64,000 nucleotides of DNA from Acanthochlamys bracteata (Eukaryota; Streptophyta; Magnoliopsida; Pandanales; Velloziaceae), in assembly GCA_019914995.1 (NCBI GenBank), contig CM034134.1, positions 3,852,463-3,916,462 of the forward strand, in the 5' to 3' direction. The notes beneath the pieces were generated by a model that saw only the letters and a list, made by a program, of their open reading frames with translations, was not told the origin of the DNA and did no database searches. The translations under genes and the position numbers were made by a program. The first letter of the stretch is position 1. Each line of letters opens with the position of its first letter. Of the stretch, positions 1-10,830 are shown piece by piece.

Positions 1-771
1 TTACTTAGGATCTAAGATTATTGCAGGCCACAATAGCAATAATTCCAGTACAAATATCGTTAGAACCATCATGACTATTTGTCGGTGCTCCTCACGACAA
101 ATGTAGTTATAAGTGCTTCTAATCCAGGGAACGCATCTGTTCTAGCAAATCACTGTAGGGTTTATCAAATGTTCATCAAGCCCAATCAAAAAAATATAGA
201 CACGTTCTCTCTCAATCTCCTGTTGTCAGGTTAATAGATCATTAGCACAACACATCCTTGCTTCAATTTTAATCTAATTCTAGCCAAATGCTCTGCAATT
301 CTGCAAGTAGGCTATATCGAGCCTTCCAACTTGCTTCAATTTGAATGCCCTGCATATAAATTCGTAAATCTGAGATATCTTAGAATTATCATAGTAAGTT
401 TTGAACATATCAGTCCAAACATCTTTGCCAGTGGGAAGTCGAATAAAGAGCTCTATCACAGTTAGTTCCATGGAGTTAATCAACCATCCTTTAACAATTG
501 CATTGTCAGTTCTCCATTGGGCATAAATAGGATTAGTCTCTTGAGATTATACTATTTCTCCAGTTAAATATCCCATCTTATCTTTTCCAGCGATATACAT
601 CTCAACAACTTGAGACCAAAGAGAATAATTTGATCCATTTAGCTTAACACTAATGGTAGATAATGAATCACCTTGTATGTTGAAAATAGGAGTAGTCATT
701 TAGGCAATCAGAGAGAGAGCACTTGAACTTTCCATGCACAAAAAAAAAAAAAAATCTTTTTCTGTCGGGCC
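1..771 (-). mobile_element. Copia LTR retrotransposon fragment, gag part (fossil)
   Basis: The minus strand encodes a Copia gag (UBN2-like) with VWTDMFKTYYDNSKISQIYE. It is the inverted relative of the gag starting near 4146: the two share the leader, the MTTLVFNIQ-type start region and the ELFIRL block. The copy continues past the left edge of the window and stops at a junction near 771. It is a broken, partial copy. Confidence 0.8.
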
Positions 772-3345
772 GGGTCAGTCGGAAACTTTGTTTGGTAGTT
801 GGTTAATTCAAACGAGAGTTTTGTTTGGTTGTCAAGATTTGTGGGAGGTTGTTAGTGATGGATTTACGGAATCCACACTAGAGGAAGAAGCCGCCTACAC
901 AAATGAAGAGAAAAAAGTTCTTAGAGAGCAAAGAAGGAAGGACAGTAAGGCTCATTTTCTACTCTATCGAGGATTAGATGAGTCTACCTTTAAGAGAGTT
1001 GCCAAAGTAACAACATGTAAGAAAGCATGGAAAATTCTTGCTACCATCTACAAAGGAGTCGAAAGGGTGCAACGAATTCATCTCCAAATTTTGAATGGCG
1101 AGTTTGAAGCCGTTCAAATGAAAAATGAAAAAGCATCTCTGATTATTATTCACGATTAATTTTCTTGGCATTTATATAAAATTTCTGAACGAGAGTTTTG
1201 TTCGTCCTACAAGGCATCAGAGACGGAGGCGTATCTTGCCTTACTAGCATGCGGGACATTGGTTCACTTTATGCTATACATCTCATGCTGGTATCCGTCA
1301 ACATTTTGCCAACACTAGATATTCCAACTGACTTACAACTTTTGCTGCAATAACACTCGACCGTTTTTGCACCTCCCAAGAGGTTACTAGCTTGTACCCT
1401 TTTGATCACCATATTCCCCTGCTACCAGGATCTTCTCCTACGAACCTTCATCCCTACAGGTACCCTTACATCCACAAGGCTGAAATCGAGCACACTGTCA
1501 ATGACATGCCCGCAGAAGGCATTATTCAACCAAGCTCCTCTGCTTTTCCTCTCTTGTTCTTCTTGTAAAGAAAAAGGATGGGACTTGGAGATTCTATGTG
1601 GACTATCGAGCACTAAATGGAATCACCATGAAGGACAAATATCCTATTCCAGTCATCGACAAGCTGTTAGATGAATTACATAGGGCTATGTTCTTACCAA
1701 ATTGGACTTAAAATCTGGATATCACCAGATTCGAGTGCATGGTGACGACGTTCATAAAACAACGTTTCGAACTCATAATGGTCATTATAAGTTTCTCATA
1801 ATGCCTTTCGGCCTGTGAAATGCTCCAGCAACCTTCCAATCACTTATGAACGACGTTTTTTCGCCCTTACATGCGCAAGTTTGTCCTAGTATTTTTTTAT
1901 GATATTTTGGTGTACAGTGCATCGTCGCAGAAACATTTGCATCACTTGTAGCTTGTTCTGTCCCTACTCCAAGGCCTTAAGGCCAACCTGTCCAAGTGTC
2001 ATTTTGGATGCTCTTCCTTTGAGTACCTAGGACATATTGTGTCCACCGAGGGCATCGCCGCTGATCCGACCAAGCAAGCGATGCTCGATTGGCACGCTCC
2101 AACCTCTGCCACCTCTCTTCGAGGGTTCCTTGGATTAACGTGCTACTATTGTCGTTTCGTCCAAAATTATGGTAAGATTGCTCTTAAAAGGATCAAAGTT
2201 CATATGGAAACAACCATATTTGTGTGGAAATTCAAATGGAGGGCTTATAGCTCGTGTTAAGATGACAAAAATTGTATGTTTTCCTTGCATCTAAACACGA
2301 GAGTGGAGAAACATTTTCAAGGACTCGTGAAGAATGAGTCATGGAGATGACATCTTCGTTTTGGCCATTTGAATTTTAACGGCCTAAAGTTATTATCTAA
2401 GACTGGTATAGTTTAAGGCCTACCAACAATTGAATCACAAAACTATATGTGCGAAGGATGTGTAATTGGCAAGCAACCACGACTTTCTTTGCCTAATGGA
2501 AAATCATGGAGAGTAGAGGCACCATTTTAACTTATTCATACCAACATCTGTAGGCCATTTGATCCTGTCCTGTCTCTTTGGGAGGTAACAAATATTTTAT
2601 TACCTTCATTGATGACTTTAGTAGAAAGTTGTGAGTATATTTGTTAAAGAGAAGTCTACTGTCTTTATCACTTTCAAGCATTTTAGAGCTCTTGTTAAAA
2701 CAAAGAGTGGTCACAAGATAAAAATTCTCCGATCTAATAGAGGTGGTGAGTACAATTCAAATATATTTTAAGAATATTGCAGGGAACAAGGTATATAGAA
2801 AAGTAGTTGACTACTGCCTACACACCACAGCAAAACGGCTTTGGTAGAAAGAAAGAATAGAACCATACTCAATATAACAAGAACCATGCTGAAAGAAAAG
2901 GAATTGCCGAAGCAATTCTGGGCAGAAACTACGGTGTGCTTGGCCTATTTGCTTAACCGATGTCCCACAAAGATGGTGAAGAATAAAACACCTCACAAGG
3001 TGTGGAGCGGATACAAGCCAAGCGTCACGCACTCACGAATTTTTGGGTGCATTGCATATTCCCAAGTACCTGTAGATAAAAGAATGAAGCTTGATGATCG
3101 TGGTGAAAAATGCATCTTCATCGGATATAGCGAGGAGCCAAAAGCATGTAAACTCTACAATCCACTATTAAAGAAATTAGTGATTAGTAGAGACGTTGTG
3201 TTTAACGAAGCAGATACATGGAACTGAACTGAAGAGACTTCCAAAAGCTTCAAGTGGTGGATGAATCTGATGAGCCCCCACATGAGGTACCACTAGTAAC
3301 AACATCACTATCTCCTCAACATACTACACTCTCTCCTATTAGAGG
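734..3345 (+). mobile_element. Copia LTR retrotransposon, gag and integrase parts, with a Gypsy piece inside (fossil)
   Basis: A Copia gag domain lies at about 780-1160 (LFGCQDLWEVV, then AWKILATIYKGV). GAG-pre-integrase and integrase lie at about 2190-3230 (WHLRFGHLNFNGLKLL; MVERKNRTILNITRTMLKEK; FGCIAYSQVP). Between them sits Gypsy sequence, so a Gypsy fragment has entered or recombined into this element. No LTR of its own is recognisable. It is broken in several places and looks old. Confidence 0.75.
1200..2165 (+). mobile_element. Ty3/Gypsy reverse-transcriptase fragment nested in Copia (fossil)
   Basis: Translated pieces match Gypsy reverse transcriptase: [13 protein letters not shown], then [17 protein letters not shown], then FGCSSFEYLGHIV and SLRGFLGLTCYYCRFV, which leads into RNase H. 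No LTRs, gag or integrase from the same element are visible, so only an internal piece remains. It is strongly decayed. Confidence 0.75.
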
Positions 3346-3505
3346 TGTTAGAGTGAGTCAACAATATATTATCCTAGATATCTTTCTTTAGAAATATATT
3401 TTTAGATATCTTTCTTATTTTGAACTCTCCTTATTTTGTTTTATAAAGAGTTTATATATATGTACTTATATTGAATGATAAGAACAAGATTGAAAAAGTT
3501 TTTCA
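3346..3505 (+). repeat. 5' LTR of the Copia element at 3346-5570
   Basis: The stretch begins TGTTAGAGTGAGTCA and ends TTTTTCA, so it has TG...CA ends, and it stands three bases before a good primer-binding site. At about 160 bp it is short, as in several plant Copia families. No second LTR is in the window to confirm its borders. Confidence 0.6.
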
Positions 3506-3508
3506 TTA

Positions 3509-3520
3509 TGGTATCATAGC
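3509..3520 (+). other. Copia primer-binding site (initiator tRNA-Met)
   Basis: TGGTATCATAGC is one base off the usual Copia primer site TGGTATCAGAGC, which is complementary to the 3' end of initiator tRNA-Met. It lies directly after the proposed LTR end. Confidence 0.7.
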
Positions 3521-3529
3521 AAAAATCCT

Positions 3530-4140
3530 AAATCTGCCCGCCGCCGTCACTGAGATAACGACTGCTACAGCCAGATTTCGATCAAACTATTTGTTGCAAT
3601 CGTAGAGATACAATTACAACGGTTAGAATTTCGACCAAAATTAATCTGGCGATTTAACCGGATTAGATCTACATAAAAATAAACATAAAAATCAAATCTC
3701 GCATCCGCCGCCACCGTCGTCGCCGATGTCCCCGCCGCACGCCATTGTGCTTCTGCTGCTGCCGTTTTTTTGCTGCCGCCACTGCCATCTTTCATCGTCG
3801 CTGCCGTGACCGCCGAAGACTCGCAGCCGACTTCTGCTTCGACTCGCAGCTGGATCTGCTTTGACTTGCCGCTGGATTTCATTGCCGACCCCTGCTTCGC
3901 CGCTGCCGCTATTCGACAGGGATCGGCTCTTATCACCGTTGGATTGCCGCTAGATCAAGCTAATTTGCCGCCGCCCGCCAGATCGGTTGATTCAAACTTC
4001 TCGCCGCCGGTCGCCGCTGCCACATTAACCAGACCTGCCAGACCTACTAAGCTCGACTGCCCCGAACAGGCCTGGCCTGTTGACCCGGCCCGATAGAAAA
4101 GAAAAAAACTTATTAAAAGTTCAAGTGCTCTCTCCAGTTA
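3530..4140 (+). other. GC-rich Copia leader
   Basis: The stretch between primer site and gag is rich in CCG/GCC triplets and is open in more than one frame. The open frame at 3770-4096 is low in complexity (many Ala, Pro and Ser) and matches no protein I know. I read it as untranslated leader. Confidence 0.55.
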
Positions 4141-5570
4141 TTTCAATGACTACTCTTGTTTTCAACATACAAGGTGATTCATCCTCTACTATTAGTGTTA
4201 AGTTAAATGGCTCAAATTATTCTCTTTGGTCTCAAGTTGTTGAGATGTACATTGCTGGAAAGGATAAGATGGGAAATTTAAGTAGAGCAATAGTACGACC
4301 TCAAGAGACTGATCCTACTTATGCCCGATGGAGAACTGACAATGCTATCGTCAAAGGGTGGTTGATCAACTCCATAGAATCAGCTGTGATGGAGCTTTTT
4401 ATTCGGCTTCTCACTACAAGAGATGTTTGGAATGCTGTGCCCAAAACTTACTATGATAATCTTGACATATCTCAGATTTATGAATTAACATGCAGGACAT
4501 TCAAACTGAAGTAAAGTGGAAGGCCCGTTACGGCCTACTATGCAAAATTACAGAGCATATGGCAAGAATTAGATTTTCGCAATCCAATCAGTATATGTTG
4601 TGCTAATGATATATTAGCTTGACAACAGGAGATTGAGAGGGAACGTGTCTATATTGTTTTGGCTGGGCTTGATGATAAACTTGATAAAGCCCGCATTGAC
4701 CTACTATGGACAGATGCGTTCCTTGGGTTAGAAGCATCTTATAACTACATTCGTCGTGAGGAGCAACAATGAGTAGTTATGATGGGCTCTAACGATATTG
4801 GAGTTATTGCGGTGGCCTCCAAAAATATTAGATCCCAAATGAAGCAAAAAGTACAAGAAGGACAGTGTACTCATTGTGGTAAAGCTGGGCATACTCGAAA
4901 TTCATGCTTTCAGTTAGTTGGTTATCCTGATTGGTGAGAGGAATTGAAGAAGAAGAAAAAACAACACAAAAATATCCATGGTGTAGCATCTGGAGTTGCA
5001 GGCCTCACATTAGCTAATCCTTCATCTTATACATCATTGACTGCTCCTTCACCAGTCCTATCTTTGGTATCACAGGTTAATTCAGATTCTCAAATTTCAG
5101 GTAACCAAAGCTTTGCCTTTACTGTTTTAGATTCACAACGGGATAAAGGATGGATTTTAGATTCTAGAGCTACGGATGATATGACATTCGACCCGAAAAT
5201 TTTTCACACCGTAAGTGCTCCAGTTAGAAATAATATGACATATGCCAATGGAGAGAGTTATCTAGTGACAGTTGCTGGTACAGTGGCATTATCATCATCT
5301 CTATCTTTACAAAATTGCGTACTTGTTCCATCTCTCTCACACAATCTTTTATCTATTAGACAAGTTACTAAACAACTGAACTTCATTGTTCTTATGTATC
5401 CTTATTTTTGCTTGCTTCAAGATATCCAAACATAGGAGATAATTGGGTGTGGTACTAAGAGAGGGGGTTTATATTATCTGGATGATGTTAGTTCAGGCAG
5501 AATTTACAGTGCTCGTGGATCTGAAACTGACAAGAAGAATAAATTTTGGCTTTGGCATCGCCGTCTAGGT

Positions 5571-6738
5571 CAACTATTGTTGTAGATGTTACAGAGGGTA
5601 GAGCACCATGAACAAGTTGTACTGTTGCTGTTTGGCAGAACAACAATCTGGACATACGTTGCATTGGAGCTTCAAAGTGATTCTTTTGATCACACATACA
5701 AGCAAGCTTGTATATGTTTGTAGATTTTCTTGTTATCTGCTCATTACCTCCAATGAAATCTGACAAGATAGTCCACCACAAAAGAGGCTAACGAGTTCTT
5801 AATGTTTGGTGAAAGATAATCTTATGCTTAAATCTACATACTTTTTGATAGTTAGTGAAGGAACTTGTTTGCATGAGTTGTTTCTTTGAGTAGCTAGGAT
5901 TCTCGAAGGCGAATAGGCCAAAGCATGAAAGGAATGCCTCAGTGAACTCCTCCCACGAATGGTGAGTTACATGGACACAACATAAACTTTCTCCTTTTTA
6001 GGTGTTTGATAGTACTGAAAATATCTATTTGCCGAATAAATCCATTAGTGCAGTATGGAACTGTCAAAGGCTAGGAAATTGTGTTTATTCCTTAGGATGA
6101 ACTATTGCTGTTCGATAGGACCCTACTAAGAATGTCTTTAGTAATTCGGCGTAGGAGTATGCTGGAGTCGAAGGGTGTGTCTTGTATTAAGTATGGTTGC
6201 ATTTGTGCAGGTGGGTTGTGGTAGATTTAGAAGGAGTCGAAAGTGGAAATCTGGTGGGGTCTGATTGGTAGGATTGAGGAGGGTGTTACTTGTATGATAG
6301 GTAGGCATTTGGGAGGTAGTGTTAGGAAAAGATGTTGTTGGTTTGATATGTATAGTAGTTGAGGGAGAAGGCTGCTTAATTGATTCATTGGGTAATGTAG
6401 TAGTGGGTAGGTGGATGACGCAGTGGAGTTTGTTGGCTGCATTTCTCAAATTGAAGTGGTGGTGAGCATTACTGTTGAGGTGGTTCTGGTGTGGGAGGGA
6501 TTAAAGTTTTGTTGTATCTCGCACAACTCATGACATTGTTCTCAAATCTCTGCTGCCATCTGCGCAAAGAGCGTTGTCAAGTGGTTGACTTTGTCATGAA
6601 GGCTCTGTTCGTTGGTGGGAGTACTAGGGGTGGTTGGGATATGTAAGAAGTTTCCTTACTTGATGATTGATGGAGATGTCGAAGAAGACGGTGGAGTACG
6701 AGCGGTGCTCTCCATTAGGATCGAGCTCTAATACCAAG
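5571..6738 (-). mobile_element. Ty3/Gypsy gag fragment, minus strand (fossil)
   Basis: Read on the minus strand, a primer site directly follows the LTR, then comes a proline-, serine- and threonine-rich gag-like region, then a stretch resembling a Gypsy capsid (HSWEEFTEAFLSCFG). No pol is seen. The left border, where it meets the Copia piece, is approximate. The copy is partial and broken. Confidence 0.6.
6725..6736 (-). other. Primer-binding site of the minus-strand Gypsy fragment
   Basis: On the minus strand the sequence reads TGGTATTAGAGC, two bases after the LTR end. It resembles the initiator tRNA-Met primer site and fixes the orientation of this element. Confidence 0.65.
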
Positions 6739-6950
6739 TGTTACACTTAATAACTAAGAACACTAGAAGCTAACCTAGAATAAAGAAAATTGTCTTCATA
6801 ATCCTCTCCCACATGCATCATACAAGGATTTATTTATAGCTCAAAGATCACAACAAATAAAACACTAACTAGCAACAAACAACCTAAGTGATTAGCGTCT
6901 AAGTGAACTCTAATGCCACCCGGGTACCAATAGTGTCTGGGCCTTATTTA
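6739..6950 (-). repeat. LTR (3' part) of the minus-strand Gypsy fragment
   Basis: The end next to the primer site is TGTTACAC on the plus strand (GTGTAACA on the minus strand), a proper LTR terminus. A TATA-like box, GCTATAAATAAA, lies on the minus strand at 6829-6840, suitable for an LTR promoter firing toward the gag. The outer border near 6950 is a guess. Confidence 0.55.
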
Positions 6951-7266
6951 AACAGCACCTAGTTGCTCATGGGCACACTCGGGTTTCATTATAGAGGTTT
7001 AGGAGGCTACTACTAGTTCGCTTTGTGGAGGGAATTAGCTGAGATGAAGGCATTCGGGTGGAACATCTTGTCTTAAAGTTGTAGCACTTACCAGGACTAA
7101 TGAATTTCATTCTTGTGCTAGCGTGACCGTAGACATTGGCAAATTTCTTTATAGAGCCCCGTAAAAGCCTTGCGTTGTGTCCCGTGGTAAATTTTATTCG
7201 CTTACTTCAGTTCTGCAGAACTAGACGTTCATCAGTGTAGTAAATAGCTGGAGTTTAGTAGACTAA
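6951..7266. other. No recognisable feature
   Basis: No open frame of note, terminal repeat or known domain is visible. This could be remaining LTR sequence of the Gypsy fragment. Confidence 0.4.
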
Positions 7267-7525
7267 GGGGCGTTTGGTAGTGCTTATGAAATGGAGCTTT
7301 TCTAAAATAAAAAATATTTTTATCTTTTTTGAAAAATAAGCTCTATTTTTTTTACTTTCAAAAAATAATAAAAATATACAATAAAAAAATCTCACTTCGT
7401 AAAATTTTTCTACACTATCTAAATTTTTAAATAAATTTTTTAAATACTTATAAAATATATATTAAAAAACGTAAAATGAAGAAAAGTTGAAAAGCTGCTT
7501 ATGATAAGCAGTGCCAAACAGCCCC
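7267..7525. mobile_element. Tourist-like MITE (PIF/Harbinger type), 259 bp
   Basis: The ends are inverted: GGGGCGTTTGGTAGTGCTTA on the left and the complement of ATAAGCAGTGCCAAACAGCCCC on the right, with two mismatches at most in the first 20. A TAA target duplication flanks it at 7264-7266 and 7526-7528. The AT-rich core has no coding capacity. A related copy in opposite orientation lies at 51314-51565. Confidence 0.85.
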
Positions 7526-7528
7526 TAA

Positions 7529-7791
7529 TGCTCAACTACTTAGCTAATGTATCGCTTTACAGGAAATAGTAGCACTCAATCGGTTTAACAACTCATTTTA
7601 TCCTTAGGAGGTATTTGAACTTATTTACAGCATGAGTTCTTCCCTTGCTGGTAGAGTCCCTAAGCTGTTAGAACTCTCCTAAAACTAGGATACTTCGCTA
7701 ACATATAACTAAGCAGTGGTTACCTAATGACACTTCAACTGTATTGAGATAATGCTTCCATGTAGGTTGCTTGTTGTTGGAAATATGGTAG
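7529..7791. other. No recognisable feature
   Basis: Spacer between the MITE and the Athila LTR, without recognisable coding or repeat signal. Confidence 0.4.
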
Positions 7792-9181
7792 TGATGTGCT
7801 CAAATATGTACATAATATTATGCACTCTTGCATAGTATATGCTTATTTTTATATAGAGAAACTAATAAAAAAGAACCTTAATTTTTTATTTTTCTTAATT
7901 TTCAGCAATTTCGTGCAGCCTGAGAGTTTTTTATGAAAATTTGACTTTCCTGTGGAGATTTTGTGAACGGCCATCAGGGATTAAAAGCCAAGACATCCAA
8001 GTTGGTCCATGAATTATTTCAGATTTTTATGGGCAACCATTTGATACGTATTCACAGAAGAAGTTGAGATATGATACAGACCCGAAATATGTGCGCAGTT
8101 TTTGAAACGAGTACACTTGATGGCCTTCCCTATTTTTAAATGATATGTGTGATATATGGTTGGAAACATAAGGCATGATATTAATTTTAAATATTTTACT
8201 GAGGCCAAATAGACCCCAAAACGGTGCAGACAAAACAGGTGGACAGAGAGTTCGAATTAGTTTGGACTGCACCAACCTAATTATGGAAAGAAAAATCCTA
8301 TGGTTTTAAATACCCAATTTTCGGATTTCCAAAGGAGGGGGCTGAGATAGCAGGAAGTGGCGGCTCATCTAGGGTACTTGCTGATGGAACGGGGAGAAAG
8401 AAGGACAGAAGCACGGAACAAAGAAAAGAGACGGCAGTTCGCTCAACACCACTCTTTGTTCAAAGTTCTTTTGTTCTATCTCTAATGTTTCTCTTTATTT
8501 TGTTAGATCTGAAAACTATGAGCTAAATTCCTCCTTGCTGGGCCTATGATGTAGCCTAACTATGATGACTTAATTCTTAATTTTATGCTATTCGAAGTTT
8601 TATAATTGTTTATTGAATATTCATTACCGTGCTTAATGCTTTTGAGTATTTGGCCAATATTCAATCGATTTGAGATTCGTATTGAGACAGAGATGTGATA
8701 TATGAATTAGTCTTTGTGATGAATTCCGTGAATTGCATAAGACACAGAGATGTACTCTTATGGTTCATTCAGTTAATATAGGATGCCATAGAACTTAATG
8801 AGCTTTCTTATATGTTAATTCACATAGAGATATAGTGAGTTATTGCATGAAAGTATTTCTGATATAGCTTGAGAAAGTATATCAAAGAAATTAGGGTTTT
8901 CCAACTGTCAATAAAGATTATAAACTTTGATAGCACTAATACAGAGTTGAACTGGACTAGTTCCGGTGAAATCAAATGCCCTAGCGCTTAAGTTATTGAA
9001 ATCTTACGAGTGTTAGTTTTAGCTTGTTTTATTTTTTTCTAGTTTTAGCATTAACTCTTTTAGATAGATTGTTCAAATAATTCCGAAATTAGTTATTTTC
9101 GGTACTTAATAAGTTAATAAATCTTCGTGGGAACGATACTTTTCTCATCATTGTATTACTCGTACACTTGCGATAGCAACA
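7792..9181 (+). repeat. Athila 5' LTR
   Basis: It starts TGATGTGCTCAAATATG and ends CGATAGCAACA. About the first 620 bp match the copy starting at 14836 closely. The primer site starts six bases after its end. Confidence 0.88.
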
Positions 9182-9187
9182 AGTTTT

Positions 9188-9205
9188 TGGCGCCGTTGCC
9201 GGGGA
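9188..9205 (+). other. Athila primer-binding site (tRNA-Asp)
   Basis: TGGCGCCGTTGCCGGGGA is an exact complement of the 3' end of plant tRNA-Asp with its CCA tail, the primer site known for Athila elements. Confidence 0.9.
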
Positions 9206-9411
9206 ATTGTTTTAATTTTTATTAATATCGATTCCGATTAATTCTACTTTTAGTTTGAACTTTTATTTCTTTACCTTCTTTCAGGTTGTTTGAATAGTGT
9301 ATGTGAAGTTCGAGAAGCGTTTCTCTTGAGCCCTTTGATCCTGAAATTGAACGTACAGTTAGGAGGCTTATCAAGAAAAATAAAGAAGCTCTTAACGAAG
9401 GGCAAACTACC

Positions 9412-10440
9412 ATGGCAGAAAATATGGAAGAAGTTGAAAACGGAAGAGCTTTGAGGGATTATGCCATTCCTACTATCAATAGTGCCCCGTCAAGTATTAG
9501 ACGTTCGGCAATTCAAGCGAACAACTTCGAGATCAAGCCCGCAATCATCCAAATGATCCAAACTTCTGTCCAATTCAACGGCTCACCAAATGATGACCCA
9601 AACACTCACATTGCTGACTTTCTTGAGATTTGTGACACTTTCAAGCATAATGGTGTGTCCGATGATGCTATAAGGTTGAGACTCTTCCCATTTTCATTGA
9701 GGGACAAAGCAAAAGCATGGTTGAATTCACTTCCTGCCAACACCATTACAACTTGGGAGGCATTAGCACAGAAATTTTTAGCCAAATTCTTCCATTCTGC
9801 AAAGACGGCGAAGATGAGGAACGACATCACTACCTTTACTCAATTTGATATAGAGTCTTTGTATGAGGCGTGGGAAAGATATAAAGACCTGCTAAGAAAG
9901 TGCCCTCACCACGGTTTGCCGAAGCGGCTACAAGTCCAAACATTCTATAATAGGTTGAGTTGTACCACTAGGACAATTGTTGATGTCGCAGCAGGTGGAG
10001 CGCTGATGAGTAAAACACAAGACGAAGCCTATGAGTTGCTGGACGAAATGGCGGCAAATAACTAACAATGGCCTTCAGAACGTTCAATGACAAAACGGGC
10101 AGCAGGAGTACACCAAGTTGATGGTGTTGCTGAATTGACTGCACAAATGAAGGTGCTGTCCAAACAGCTTGGAAGCTTAACCGGTAAAGCAATTCAAGCG
10201 CATAGTCAAGTTTGTGAACTATGTGGGGGAAGTCATGCTAGTGTTGATTGTCAAAGTCGGAAGACCATTCTCACCATCTCCTGCAGAACAAGTGCAACAG
10301 GTGTCCAATGTTAACCGACATCCGAACAATCCGTACTCCAACACATACAATCCAGGTTGGCGAGATCATCCAAATTTTTCATGGAAAAATCATCACAACA
10401 CAAATAGAACCCCCCTGGATTCCAACAGCAACCAGTAACT
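9412..10440 (+). pseudogene. Athila gag region (fossil)
   Basis: The first 217 codons hold the retrotransposon gag capsid domain, with NFEIKPAIIQMIQTSVQF and SLRDKAKAWLNSLPANTI as family marks. A zinc-knuckle-like CELCGGSHASVDC lies near 10215-10255. The start ATG at 9412 follows the leader. It is part of the broken Athila element. Confidence 0.85.
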
Positions 10441-10830
10441 AAAACACCACTTGAAGATGCCCTTGCCCAATTCATGGCCAAAACAGAATCAACTTTGCAA
10501 AATCAAGCTGCCTCTATTCGAAGCCTTGAGGTTCAAATGGGCCAACTGGCAAGCTTGTTATTTGGAAGACCACAAGGCTCTTTGCCAAGCAACACTGAGG
10601 TAAATCCTAAGGAGTAAGTGAATGCAATTGCACTTCGAAGTGGGAAGGTTCTCAAAACACCAACAGTTAACAGCAATGAGTTAAGGGAGCAATTCGAAAT
10701 GTTTTCATCTAAATCACCCTCTGGAATAGAATAGAACAACAAGCAAACACTGGAGAATGCCACCGAATCAACTAAAGAAGAAAGCTCTGACATTAACCAG
10801 CCCCAAACAGCAGCACGAATCAAGTCTTAT

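Larger units (their letters stand above)
3346..5570 (+). mobile_element. Copia LTR retrotransposon, 5' half (fossil)
   Basis: The element has a short 5' LTR, a primer site, a long GC-rich leader, gag from about 4146 (MTTLVFNIQGDSSSTISVKL), a CCHC zinc knuckle at about 4865-4910 (CTHCGKAGHTRNSC), protease at about 5150-5430 (GWILDSRATDDMTF, then LVPSLSHNLLSIRQVTKQL) and the start of GAG-pre-integrase (GLYYLDDVSSG, WLWHRRLGQL). The rest of pol and the 3' LTR are absent, and Gypsy sequence follows. It belongs to the same family as the fragment at 1-771. It is partial and broken. Confidence 0.8.

Noticed and set aside
3770-4096. Plus-strand open frame of 108 codons
   Set aside because: It is low in complexity, lies between the primer site and gag of a Copia element, and the opposite strand is equally open. 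It is GC-rich leader, not a gene.
6138-6449. Two overlapping minus-strand open frames
   Set aside because: They are Thr-, Pro- and Ser-rich text within the Gypsy gag fragment and not independent genes.
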